Positions 6,628 through 13,389 of a stretch of 13,788 nt of DNA are shown piece by piece. The position numbers were made by a program, and so were the translations under genes. The DNA is from Oscillospiraceae bacterium (GTDB lineage Bacteria > Bacillota > Clostridia > Oscillospirales > Oscillospiraceae): assembly GCA_020025175.1 (NCBI GenBank), contig JAHHSM010000043.1, forward strand, positions 1 through 13,788. The letters are read 5' to 3'. The notes beneath the pieces are model-generated. The model made no database searches. It was not told the origin of the DNA and worked only from the letters and a program-made list of their open reading frames with translations. The number at the start of each line of letters is the position of its first letter. Positions within the stretch are counted from its first letter, which is position 1.

Positions 6628-6639
6628 TATGTTCCCACG

Positions 6640-6680
6640 GTAAAATGATCATGGCATACACACTGTCATGGTGATTTTAC
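6640..6680 (+). terminator. Hairpin after the lipoprotein gene
   Basis: An imperfect stem (6640-6656 with 6664-6680; one mismatch and two wobble pairs) just after the lipoprotein stop. It lacks a clean U-tract, so it may be a weak terminator or a 3' stabilising hairpin ahead of the strong terminator at 6734-6776. Confidence 0.45.
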
Positions 6681-6733
6681 ATTTAAATTCAGAAAAAATA
6701 CTTCTTCTAAATGATATCATACTAAATTCAAAT

Positions 6734-6776
6734 AAAAAATGCTGTAAGCACTTCTAGAGTGTTTACAGCATTTTTT
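6734..6776. terminator. Bidirectional terminator between the lipoprotein gene and gdh
   Basis: A 19-bp stem (6734-6752 with 6758-6776, one G-T pair) with six A at the left end and six T at the right, so a U-run follows the hairpin in both directions. It should end the rightward lipoprotein transcript and the leftward glutamate dehydrogenase transcript. Confidence 0.9.
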
Positions 6777-6850
6777 ACATTAGCTATAAGGTATGTAAAT
6801 GGAAAAGTCGGCTGCAAATACAGTCAATTTTAATGCAGGCAAATATTTGA

Positions 6851-8203
6851 TTACCAAATGCCCTGAGCCATCATGGCGTCAGCGACCTTTTGGAAACCGG
6901 CAATATTCGCACCCGCAACAAGATCATATCCAAGACCATAGCGTTCAGCCACCTCAACAGAAGAATCATAGATATTCTTCATGATGCCCTTAAGCTTTTT
7001 GTCAACCTCTTCTTCAGACCAATACAAGCGTTCGGCGTTCTGAGCCATTTCAAGCTCAGAAACGGAAACACCACCGGCGTTGACAGCCTTGGAAGGAGCG
7101 ATAACCATGTGCTTCTGTGCCTTCAGGAACTCTAAAGCCTCGTTGGTGGTAGGCATATTTGCAACTTCAAAATAGTATTTTACGCCGGATTCAGCAATCT
7201 TTTTCGCCCACTCTATGTCAACATCGTTCTGCGTTGCAGAGGGCATGTAGATATCCACATCCTTAACACCCCAACACTTGGTGTTCGGAATGAATTCGCA
7301 GCCAAATTTTTCGGCATAGGGGGCACAATGCATAGAATCTTTTTGACGCATTTCCAAAATGAAATTCAACTTTTCTTCGGTGATGACACCGTCGGGATCG
7401 TGGATATAGCCGTCGGGACCGGAGAAATAAGTGACTTTCGCACCCAACTCAGCAGCTTTTTTCATAATACCCCAGCTTACGTTGCCGTAACCGGAAAGTG
7501 CAATGTGCTTGCCTTCGATGGATTCACCATCATGCTTGAGTGCTTCGACGAGGTAGTAAACAGCGCCGAAACCGGTAGCCTCGGGACGGAGCAGAGAGCC
7601 GCCGGTGGCAACAGCCTTGCCGGATAACGCACCGAACTCTGCGGCGCCGACAATACGACGATATTGACCGTACATATAACCAATCTCACGTCCACCGACA
7701 CCTAAATCGCCCGCAGGACAATCGATATCCTGACCGATGTGGCGGTAAAGCTCGGTGATAAATGCTTGACAGAAACGCATGACCTCGGAGTCGCTGCGAC
7801 CATGCGGATCAAAGTCGGAACCGCCTTTAGCACCACCAATGGGCAGGCAGGTCAATGCATCCTTATAGACCTGTTCAAATCCAAGAAACTTGACGATTGA
7901 CAGATTTACAGAGGGATCGAAACGCAGACCGCCTTTGTAGGGGCCGAGGGCAGAATTATATTGCACACGATAGCCGCGGTTGACATGCCATTCATGGTTG
8001 TCATCCTCCCATGTCACGCGAAATTCAATGACGCGCTCAGGCTCGACCATACGCTCCAACAGAGCTGCTTTTTCATACTCGGGGTGAGCGTTTATCACGG
8101 GCTCAAGGGAGGTGAGAACTTCTTCAACAGTCTGTAAAAATTCGGGCTCATTTGCATTTTTAGCCTTGGTTTCAGCTAAAACACGTTCAATATATTTATT
8201 CAT
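6851..8203 (-). CDS. gdhA: Glutamate dehydrogenase, clostridial hexameric type, probably NAD-dependent
   Basis: A cytoplasmic enzyme interconverting glutamate with 2-oxoglutarate and ammonium. At 450 residues it has the same length as the Clostridium symbiosum enzyme and resembles it along its whole length as I recall it. Substrate and catalytic residues are in place: K90 in GPYKGG, K114, K126 in GGAKGGSDFDP and D166 in PAGDLGVG. The nucleotide fold shows GYGNVSWG (around 238-245). The cofactor positions that give the C. symbiosum enzyme its NAD preference (F238, P262, D263 there) correspond to Y239, P263 and D264 here, so I infer NAD rather than NADP. The ATG at 8203 has GGAGG 8 bases upstream; an in-frame TTG at 8218 overlaps that site and is rejected. 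The gene is monocistronic with its own promoter and terminator. Confidence 0.96.
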   Translation of the reverse strand: MNKYIERVLAETKAKNANEPEFLQTVEEVLTSLEPVINAHPEYEKAALLERMVEPERVIEFRVTWEDDNHEWHVNRGYRVQYNSALGPYKGGLRFDPSVNLSIVKFLGFEQVYKDALTCLPIGGAKGGSDFDPHGRSDSEVMRFCQAFITELYRHIGQDIDCPAGDLGVGGREIGYMYGQYRRIVGAAEFGALSGKAVATGGSLLRPEATGFGAVYYLVEALKHDGESIEGKHIALSGYGNVSWGIMKKAAELGAKVTYFSGPDGYIHDPDGVITEEKLNFILEMRQKDSMHCAPYAEKFGCEFIPNTKCWGVKDVDIYMPSATQNDVDIEWAKKIAESGVKYYFEVANMPTTNEALEFLKAQKHMVIAPSKAVNAGGVSVSELEMAQNAERLYWSEEEVDKKLKGIMKNIYDSSVEVAERYGLGYDLVAGANIAGFQKVADAMMAQGIW

Positions 8204-8274
8204 ATTGCGTTCCTCCAAAATAACTTTTTCGGTTGGTTTAATGACAGTAACTTGCCATTTCCGATAAAAGCAGA

Positions 8275-8307
8275 GGTAAAAGAACTACTGTTCCAGTATG
8301 ATTTACC
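8275..8307 (-). promoter_or_regulatory. Nested inverted repeats at the start of the gdhA leader
   Basis: GGTAAA (8275-8280) pairs with TTTACC (8302-8307), and inside it TACTG (8286-8290) pairs with CAGTA (8294-8298). On the minus strand this falls at the very 5' end of the predicted transcript. It could be an operator or an mRNA hairpin. No terminator or riboswitch fold follows it. Confidence 0.45.
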
Positions 8308-8315
8308 TTTTATCT

Positions 8316-8344
8316 ATTATAATAATAAAATTAAATGGTGTAAA
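8316..8344 (-). promoter_or_regulatory. Promoter of gdhA
   Basis: On the minus strand, a -35 TTTACA (8339-8344), a 17-base spacer and a perfect -10 TATAAT (8316-8321). The predicted start is near 8309, giving a leader of about 106 bases. Confidence 0.85.
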
Positions 8345-8392
8345 GAAAAAATTGAGAACAGAGGTTAAAAATTCAAAGATGGAAATGGAGAT

Positions 8393-8405
8393 AGTGAATT
8401 TCACT
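8393..8405. promoter_or_regulatory. Small palindrome upstream of the gdhA promoter
   Basis: AGTGAA and TTCACT arms around one base, centred about 90 bases upstream of the predicted gdhA transcription start. The position suits an activator or repressor site, but it is also downstream of the DUF3793 gene and could be an mRNA hairpin. It has no U-tract. Confidence 0.3.
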
Positions 8406-8484
8406 GTATCAATCTCAATTTTAAATACCAGTCCAATAGAGGCAAAAGCAAGGAATCGTCACACTATATTGAAATACGCTATGC

Positions 8485-9036
8485 CTAGCCTGCGACGATC
8501 AAACGATCGATTTCTGCTCCTTTTTGCCAATGCGCACAATAGCAGTGTGTGCATTGCTTGTACTTATTGAAAGTTTTTATGGCGGCTTTTTCATCGCCGT
8601 AAACCTTCCAGCAGCCAATGTATTTACAAGTACACTCATTACCGCAAATAAAGGCAGATACATCTTTGGGGGGATAACCCAGAAATAATCCTACTTCATG
8701 GGGAAATTCATCAGAAGACTGCAGCCGCTCTATTAAACGAACAATACATTGATCTGTCTTTTCTGGGGTGTAACCGTGTTCTTCCAATAATTTGCGAGCT
8801 AAACTGTCATTCAAGTCTCTTTTCAAGCTACTGATACGACACAGATAAATCAATGCTCGTTGATTTCGGACACGCATTGGAAGGATTCGCAGTCCTTTGG
8901 GCACGAGTTTTTTATTCAAATTCCGTATTTGCGAGAAAAGTAATTGTTTTGATTCACAGCTGCAAGAAAAAAGACTGCCGGTTTTAATACCAGCAAGGGT
9001 AGGGGAGCAGTGGCGAATGATGAGTTCTTCAGACAT
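8485..9036 (-). CDS. DUF3793-family protein, cysteine-rich, last gene of the iron operon
   Basis: A 183-residue soluble protein of unknown function. The second half has the DUF3793 pattern as I recall it (HEVGLFLGYPPKDVSAFI, then GCWKVYGDEKAAIKTFNKYKQC). It is notably rich in Cys, 12 in all, clustered as SCSC (24-27), CGNECTC (131-137), C142 and CTHCYC (162-167), with H164 and H169 nearby. That arrangement suggests metal or Fe-S binding, which is inference. The ATG at 9036 has AGGAG 7 bases upstream. It lies 86 bases after the small Cys-rich FeoB-associated gene on the same strand, separated by a hairpin, so it is plausibly expressed with the feo genes. I see no strong terminator after it before the gdhA promoter. 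Confidence 0.8.
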   Translation of the reverse strand: MSEELIIRHCSPTLAGIKTGSLFSCSCESKQLLFSQIRNLNKKLVPKGLRILPMRVRNQRALIYLCRISSLKRDLNDSLARKLLEEHGYTPEKTDQCIVRLIERLQSSDEFPHEVGLFLGYPPKDVSAFICGNECTCKYIGCWKVYGDEKAAIKTFNKYKQCTHCYCAHWQKGAEIDRLIVAG

Positions 9037-9082
9037 AAAATTTCTCCTTTTCAGTCGGTTGAAGGCAGAGCTGCATATTAAA

Positions 9083-9113
9083 TTGGGAGGTGCATTGTTT
9101 GTGCACCCCCCAA
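9083..9113 (-). terminator. Hairpin between the Cys-rich small gene and the DUF3793 gene
   Basis: A 12-bp stem, TTGGGAGGTGCA (9083-9094) with its near-complement at 9102-9113, with one A-C mismatch. On the minus strand the following tract is only AATTTAATAT, so this may be a partial terminator or an mRNA-stabilising hairpin that lowers expression of the last gene. Confidence 0.5.
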
Positions 9114-9122
9114 AAAATTGCT

Positions 9123-9284
9123 TTACTTGTGAGAATGACCGTCACAACCACAGCCGCAGCCGCCGCAGGAACCGCCACATGAGCAAGAACCCTTGCCCTG
9201 TTTTCTCTTTTTCACTTCAGTAACTACAATTGCCACAAATATTATGGCTACAATAAGAGCTACAATAATAGTAGGGGCATTCAT
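9123..9284 (-). CDS. FeoB-associated Cys-rich membrane protein
   Basis: A 53-residue protein in the class of small Cys-rich membrane proteins found beside feoB in Clostridia. One membrane helix (about residues 4-22, TIIVALIVAIIFVAIVV) is followed by a basic stretch (KKRKQGKG) and a Cys/Gly tail with eight Cys, arranged CSCGGSCGGCGCGC, ending DGHSHK with two His. The tail, probably on the cytoplasmic side by the positive-inside rule, could bind iron next to the FeoB pore. That function is inferred; no mechanism is established to my knowledge. The ATG at 9284 has AGGAGG 6 bases upstream, and the FeoB stop codon lies beside this ribosome site, so the two genes are tightly coupled. Confidence 0.88.
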   Translation of the reverse strand: MNAPTIIVALIVAIIFVAIVVTEVKKRKQGKGSCSCGGSCGGCGCGCDGHSHK

Positions 9285-9296
9285 AAGAAACCTCCT

Positions 9297-11459
9297 TTAA
9301 TTTTTACCCAACTTGCCTTTTTTAGGACTTTTGCGTACCAGAAGATATACAAGGGCAATCAGCAGGGCCAAGGCAACAACTGTCCAGATGCTGAATACAC
9401 CACTAAACAATAAACCAAGCTGATATACAATCAAAGAAATTGCATAAGCAAATACACACATGTAACCAATTGCGAATAGGGTCCATTTGGCATTGTTCAT
9501 TTCACGCTTGATAGCACCCATTGCAGCAAAGCAAGGTGCGCACAGCAGATTGAAGATCAGGAAGGAGAAACCGGACAGCTGGCTGCCACCAAAGAATTCC
9601 TGACCGATTACAGCCAATTTTGCAGAGTCATGAGCCTCGACCAGTTCCATAGCCAAATCGCCATCACCCATAGAGGACAAAGAACCAAATACACCAACAA
9701 CTTCTTCCTTGGCAACCAGACCAAGGACAGTTGCCACAGCTGCCTGCCAGCTGCCAAAACCCAAGGGGATGAAAATGACTGCGATAAAGTTACCAATCAC
9801 TTCAAGAATGGATGCACCGCCAAAATCTTCGGTAATGTAATGGAAACCACCATCAAAAGAAAGGGAATTCAAAATCCAGATGATGACACTGGCCGCCAAA
9901 ATGACAGTACCTGCACGCTTGATAAAGCTCCAGCCGCGTTCCCATGTAGCTCTGAAAACATTACCTGCAACAGGAGCATGGTATGCAGGAAGTTCCATGA
10001 CGAACGGGGCGGGATCACCAATGAAGATCTTGGTCTTCTTGAGGATGATACCGGAAACAATGACAGCAGCAACACCAATGAAATATGCAGCGGTAGCGAC
10101 CCAAGCTGCACCGCTGAACAGTGCGCCGGCAATCAAACCAACAATCGGCATCTTTGCACCGCATGGGATAAAGCCTGTGGTCATAATAGTTAATTTGCGG
10201 TCGCGATCCTGCTCAATAGTACGAGATGCCATGATACCGGGAACACCACAGCCGGATGCAACCAGCATGGGAATAAAGGACTTGCCGGATAAACCAAACT
10301 TACGGAAGACACGATCCATAATAAATGCAACACGAGCCATGTACCCGCAATCTTCCAGCAAACTAAGCATGAGGAAGAGAATCAGCATCTGGGGGACAAA
10401 GCCGAGAACTGCGCCCACGCCACCGACAATACCTTCGGCGATCAAGCTGACAAGCCAAGCTGCAACACCCATGCTTTCCAATCCGGCAGTCACACCGGGA
10501 ACGATCCATTCGCCAAAGAGTGTATCATTCATAAAGCCGGTGACCCAGTCACCGATTGTACCAATGGAAATGGTGTAAACGATGTACATAATCGCTATAA
10601 AGATAGGAAGCGCAAGGATGCGGTTCGTAACAATTTTATCAATTTTATCGGAAACTGTGATTGCACCAGCAGCCTTTTTCTTGCAGCAGCGTTTCATTAC
10701 TGTACCGATATATACATAGCGTTCGTTGGTGATAATAGATTCTGAGTCATCATCCAATTCTGTTTCAGCAGCAACGATGTCCTGCTCAATATGGGCAATC
10801 AGTGCGTCGTCAAATTTCAGTTGTTCCAGAATCTTTTCGTCACGTTCAAAAAGTTTGATAGCATACCAACGCTGTGCATTTTCCGGCATATGATGCAGTG
10901 CAACTTCTTCGATATGTGCAATAGCATGTTCAACGGGACCTGAGAAGGTGTGCATAGGAACAGTTTTGTCTTCCTGCGCAGCTTTAATTGCCATTTCGGC
11001 AGCATGCAAAACACCTTCGCCCTTTAAAGCGGAAATCTCAACAACACGGCAGCCGAGAGATTCGGAAAGTTCTTTGGTGTTAATGGTATCGCCTCTTTTG
11101 CGAAGCACATCCATCATATTGATTGCAACCACCACCGGAATACCAAGTTCTGTAAGCTGCGTGGTCAAATAAAGATTACGCTCAAGATTCGTACCGTCAA
11201 TGATATTCAAAATGGCATCAGGGCGCTCGCCGATCAGATAGTTTCTCGCTACAACCTCTTCCAATGTATACGGAGAAAGAGAGTAAATACCAGGAAGATC
11301 AATGATCGTTACATCGCGGTGTTTTTTCAGTTTACCTTCCTTTTTTTCAACAGTAACGCCCGGCCAGTTACCAACGTATTGATTTGCACCGGTCAAAGCA
11401 TTAAATAATGTTGTTTTACCGCAGTTAGGGTTGCCCGCTAGGGCGATTTTCAAATCCAC
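9297..11459 (-). CDS. feoB: Ferrous iron transporter FeoB
   Basis: A GTP-driven inner-membrane Fe(II) importer of 720 residues. The N-terminal G domain has all five motifs: GNPNCGKTT (9-17), the switch region QYVGNWPGVT, DLPG (54-57), NMMD (114-117) and SALKG (143-147). A helical regulatory spacer follows to about residue 270, then the membrane core with the two gate repeats (GCGVPGIMASRTIEQDRD and LCAPCFAAMGAIKREM), and the protein ends in a basic tail (RKSPKKGKLGKN). It starts at a GTG (11459) with AAGGGAG about 10 bases upstream. It is the third gene of the operon after two feoA genes, but 141 bases separate it from the second, a gap holding hairpins and an operator-like repeat, so it may have extra control. 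Length and motifs are normal for the family. Confidence 0.97.
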   Translation of the reverse strand: MDLKIALAGNPNCGKTTLFNALTGANQYVGNWPGVTVEKKEGKLKKHRDVTIIDLPGIYSLSPYTLEEVVARNYLIGERPDAILNIIDGTNLERNLYLTTQLTELGIPVVVAINMMDVLRKRGDTINTKELSESLGCRVVEISALKGEGVLHAAEMAIKAAQEDKTVPMHTFSGPVEHAIAHIEEVALHHMPENAQRWYAIKLFERDEKILEQLKFDDALIAHIEQDIVAAETELDDDSESIITNERYVYIGTVMKRCCKKKAAGAITVSDKIDKIVTNRILALPIFIAIMYIVYTISIGTIGDWVTGFMNDTLFGEWIVPGVTAGLESMGVAAWLVSLIAEGIVGGVGAVLGFVPQMLILFLMLSLLEDCGYMARVAFIMDRVFRKFGLSGKSFIPMLVASGCGVPGIMASRTIEQDRDRKLTIMTTGFIPCGAKMPIVGLIAGALFSGAAWVATAAYFIGVAAVIVSGIILKKTKIFIGDPAPFVMELPAYHAPVAGNVFRATWERGWSFIKRAGTVILAASVIIWILNSLSFDGGFHYITEDFGGASILEVIGNFIAVIFIPLGFGSWQAAVATVLGLVAKEEVVGVFGSLSSMGDGDLAMELVEAHDSAKLAVIGQEFFGGSQLSGFSFLIFNLLCAPCFAAMGAIKREMNNAKWTLFAIGYMCVFAYAISLIVYQLGLLFSGVFSIWTVVALALLIALVYLLVRKSPKKGKLGKN

Positions 11460-11478
11460 AATAAATACACTCCCTTGG

Positions 11479-11494
11479 GTTAGTTTTTACTAAC
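11479..11494. promoter_or_regulatory. Operator-like repeat 3 of the feo operon
   Basis: GTTAGTTTTTACTAAC, a 16-bp inverted repeat with 6-base arms, 20 bases before the feoB start. It shares the GTTAG-N6-CTAAC form with the two copies before the first feoA. I found no clear promoter next to it. Confidence 0.6.
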
Positions 11495-11511
11495 TTTGAT
11501 TAAAATAATGT

Positions 11512-11530
11512 GGCGAGCTTCGAACTCGCC
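11512..11530 (-). other. Short GC-rich hairpin in the feoA-feoB gap
   Basis: GGCGAG (11512-11517) pairs with CTCGCC (11525-11530) around a self-complementary TTCGAA core. On the minus strand it is followed by ACATTATTTTAATC, not a proper U-tract. It may be a weak attenuator or an mRNA-stabilising element before feoB. Confidence 0.5.
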
Positions 11531-11573
11531 TGCTTTGTTGTCAAATACATCTATGTGCTGCTTGTGAGAGCCA

Positions 11574-11609
11574 TTGGATTGACATACCTGCTACAGCATA
11601 TCAATCCAA
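11574..11609 (-). other. Hairpin containing the second feoA stop codon
   Basis: Two perfect 9-base arms, TTGGATTGA (11574-11582) and TCAATCCAA (11601-11609), separated by 18 bases that can pair further. On the mRNA the 5' arm is formed by the last two codons and the TGA stop of feoA2. It has no U-tract, so it looks like a 3'-end stabilising or processing hairpin rather than a terminator. Confidence 0.55.
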
Positions 11610-11834
11610 AGCGTCACTCACTTCGATCATTTCAGCATCTGATTTGCGCAGAGACAATTCATAACCACGAACTGTGATTTCTAAAGGATCACCCAGGGGA
11701 GCTACCTTGCGAACATAAATATCCACACCCTTCGTGATGCCCATATCCATAATACGACGCTTTACAGCACCCTCGCCATGGAGCTTTACCACTTTAGCTG
11801 TGCTACCGATTTTTACTTGCCGCAGCGTTTTCAT
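11601..11834 (-). CDS. feoA: FeoA-family protein (second of two)
   Basis: A 77-residue SH3-like beta-barrel protein needed for, or modulating, FeoB activity at the cytoplasmic face of the membrane. The family pattern is clear: a GSTAKVVKLHGEGAVKRRIMDMGITKGVDIYV core, then PLGDPLEITVRGYELSLRKSDAEMIEV. The ATG at 11834 has AGGAGG 8 bases upstream, and the gene follows the first feoA by 17 bases. It resembles the usual stand-alone FeoA more closely than its upstream partner does. The two are divergent from each other in sequence, so they are paralogues rather than a recent duplication. Confidence 0.93.
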   Translation of the reverse strand: MKTLRQVKIGSTAKVVKLHGEGAVKRRIMDMGITKGVDIYVRKVAPLGDPLEITVRGYELSLRKSDAEMIEVSDALD

Positions 11835-11851
11835 TCCGATTTCCTCCTTGA

Positions 11852-12064
11852 TTAAATCATGATTTTCTGAGCCATTTCATGGCTGATTGCAATGCGGGAT
11901 TCCTTCACCTTGACAATTAGATTCCCCCCGATGGTGTTCAGAACGCATACACTTCCGCCTGCAACAAATCCAAGATTCTCCAGATGCTTTTTCACTTCCG
12001 GTTTTCCGCCGATCTTTTTGATAATCATTTCTTCGCCGATATCTGCAAAGGTAAGTGGCATCAT
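11852..12064 (-). CDS. feoA: FeoA-family protein (first of two)
   Basis: A 70-residue FeoA-type SH3-like protein heading the iron operon. The pattern is MPLTFADIGEEMIIKKIGG, then VKKHLENLGFVAGGSVCVLNTIGGNLIVKVKESRIAISHEMAQKIMI, which matches the FeoA fold; the LENLGFVAGG turn and the ESRIAIS strand are typical. I start at the first of two consecutive ATG codons (12064), 7 bases after GAGAGG; a longer in-frame reading from 12097 would run through the ribosome site and operator 2 and is rejected. The promoter and two operator-like repeats lie immediately upstream. Two separate FeoA genes with one FeoB is a known clostridial arrangement; how the two divide the work is not known to me. Confidence 0.92.
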   Translation of the reverse strand: MMPLTFADIGEEMIIKKIGGKPEVKKHLENLGFVAGGSVCVLNTIGGNLIVKVKESRIAISHEMAQKIMI

Positions 12065-12089
12065 AGTTACACCTCTCTTATATAAAATG

Positions 12090-12105
12090 GTTAGCAAATG
12101 CTAAC
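12090..12105. promoter_or_regulatory. Operator-like repeat 2 of the feo operon
   Basis: GTTAGCAAATGCTAAC, a 16-bp inverted repeat with 7-base perfect arms, in the leader between the promoter and the first feoA. It would lie around +37 to +52 of the transcript. Its start is 35 bases from that of repeat 1. Confidence 0.75.
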
Positions 12106-12124
12106 TATTTTTGGAAAATAAAAG

Positions 12125-12140
12125 GTTAGCGATTTCTAAC
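12125..12140. promoter_or_regulatory. Operator-like repeat 1 of the feo operon
   Basis: GTTAGCGATTTCTAAC, with the arm extended to GGTTAG/CTAACC (12124-12141). It begins right at the predicted transcription start, so a bound repressor would block initiation. The TTAG and CTAA half-sites are those of DtxR/IdeR-type iron regulators; the regulator gene itself is not in the window. Confidence 0.75.
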
Positions 12141-12148
12141 CCTTTGAA

Positions 12149-12177
12149 AGAATACCAAAATTTTAAAGAATTGTCAA
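12149..12177 (-). promoter_or_regulatory. Promoter of the feo operon
   Basis: On the minus strand, a consensus -35 TTGACA (12172-12177), a 17-base spacer and a -10 TATTCT (12149-12154). Operator-like repeat 1 follows directly, so the layout is a classical repressible promoter. Confidence 0.85.
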
Positions 12178-12246
12178 TACTTTTTTCTATTCCTATGAAG
12201 AGAAAGGGGGGGAATTTTCGTAAAGAATTTGTGAAAAAAATAATAA

Positions 12247-12282
12247 AAAAACCTATTTAGCAGTCATGCTAAATAGGTTTTT
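12247..12282. terminator. Terminator of the MarR-FUSC operon, bidirectional
   Basis: A 16-bp perfect stem (12247-12262 with 12267-12282) with a GTCA loop. On the minus strand it is followed by TTTTTTATTATTTTTTT, directly after the stop of the FUSC gene. The arrangement also insulates the feo promoter just downstream. Confidence 0.92.
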
Positions 12283-12289
12283 ATTTTAA

Positions 12290-13357
12290 TCAGGAATTCG
12301 ATGCTTGTGCTTCTGGCGTAGTTTTTTCCACGAGATACTGGAAAAGGAATAGGAAACCATATCCAAAAACAACGCCCACTATATTATCGAAGACACGCAA
12401 TAGTACAGCTCCTTCAATCCCGTACAGTCCAGCCGCCAGCATCAATGCACCAAAACAGTTCATAACGGTTTTATAGCGATACTGGGTGCAAAAACCAAGG
12501 CAAAAACCTCCGATTGGGCCAAGCAGCGTGCGCATGGATGTGGGGACTAGGCTGTAAATTACAGCAAACAGCAAAGAACCTGTCAATACACCGACAATAC
12601 GGTCACGAAAACGTTCCTTTACATCTACAGTAGTAGGATAAGAGCAAAGCAGGGAAGCACAGGCAAATCCAGCCCACATAAACCGCTCCAATCCGATGAA
12701 TCTGCCAAGGCAGAGCATGCAGCTTGTACCGAGTGCCATTCGGACCTGCCATCTGCTTTCTTCACGGAGCCAGTCAAATTTTGATGCTATATGGAGAAAA
12801 CGGACTTCTGTATTCTTGTGGCGGTGTTTCATGAAAAGTATTCCTCCACACAGAAGAAAACCGAGGAGCGTTAAAAGAAAACGGCTGAACAAAAGTTCAC
12901 CTTCAACTGGGTTTCCACTCAAAAAGACATAGGCAAAACTATAAATACCGCCATTGCCCATTTCTGGTTTATCACAGCACATTAAAAGAATTGTGAAGAA
13001 AGCACCGCAATCAATAAAAAAACCCAGAAGGGGATGCAAATGGGATGCCATAACAGGTGCTGCAAATAGAAGAAGAAAAACAATTGCCAGATTTCGCAGC
13101 GAATCTGTAATACAGTATCCAAAATCGACAAAACGGATACCAAGTAAAGCGCAGAATATGACGACAGCCATAGGCGTGTTTTCAGAGCCAAATATAGCAG
13201 AGAGGGGAGCGATAAACGCAATGGCAAAGGCTACGATCAAAAAAGAGCGAAGTACCATAGCGGACTGGATTCTTCTTCGCTGCTGCGCAGTTTCCGCGGC
13301 TTTGATTTTGGGTTTTAAAACGGTGGGATCTAATTGTAACATATCATAAAATCGCAT
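12290..13357 (-). CDS. FUSC-family membrane protein (aromatic acid exporter-like)
   Basis: A 355-residue membrane protein resembling the fusaric acid resistance/aromatic acid exporter superfamily. It has a charged N-terminal cytoplasmic stretch (1-33, IKAAETAQQRRRIQS), a first bundle of hydrophobic helices (about 37-180), a soluble loop (MKHRHKNTEVRFLHIASKFDWLREES), and a second bundle with the FUSC-type VDVKERFRDRIVGVLTGSLL motif near 250. The two-bundle layout is typical, although the protein is shorter than the proteobacterial members. The substrate is unknown. The ATG at 13357 has AAGGA 8 bases upstream. It follows the MarR gene by 32 bases on the same strand, so the regulator probably controls this pump in response to a small, perhaps aromatic, ligand. 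Confidence 0.82.
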   Translation of the reverse strand: MRFYDMLQLDPTVLKPKIKAAETAQQRRRIQSAMVLRSFLIVAFAIAFIAPLSAIFGSENTPMAVVIFCALLGIRFVDFGYCITDSLRNLAIVFLLLFAAPVMASHLHPLLGFFIDCGAFFTILLMCCDKPEMGNGGIYSFAYVFLSGNPVEGELLFSRFLLTLLGFLLCGGILFMKHRHKNTEVRFLHIASKFDWLREESRWQVRMALGTSCMLCLGRFIGLERFMWAGFACASLLCSYPTTVDVKERFRDRIVGVLTGSLLFAVIYSLVPTSMRTLLGPIGGFCLGFCTQYRYKTVMNCFGALMLAAGLYGIEGAVLLRVFDNIVGVVFGYGFLFLFQYLVEKTTPEAQASNS

Positions 13358-13389
13358 GAGAATTATCCTTCTTGAATCTAAAAATATGA

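Noticed and set aside
8204..8344. Riboswitch in the gdhA leader
   Set aside because: Only nested short repeats are present; there is no recognisable riboswitch core and no terminator or sequestered ribosome site.
9630..10193. Long open frame (187 codons) on the plus strand opposite feoB
   Set aside because: It lies wholly inside feoB on the other strand, has no ribosome site, and its translation is low-complexity and unlike any family; it is a shadow of the feoB codon pattern.
11539..11544. TTGACA on the minus strand between feoA2 and feoB, as a -35 of a separate feoB promoter
   Set aside because: The 16-18 base downstream window holds GC-rich hairpin sequence and no -10-like hexamer.
11601..12064. 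Recent tandem duplication of feoA
   Set aside because: The two FeoA proteins share the fold but differ along most of their length; they are old paralogues.
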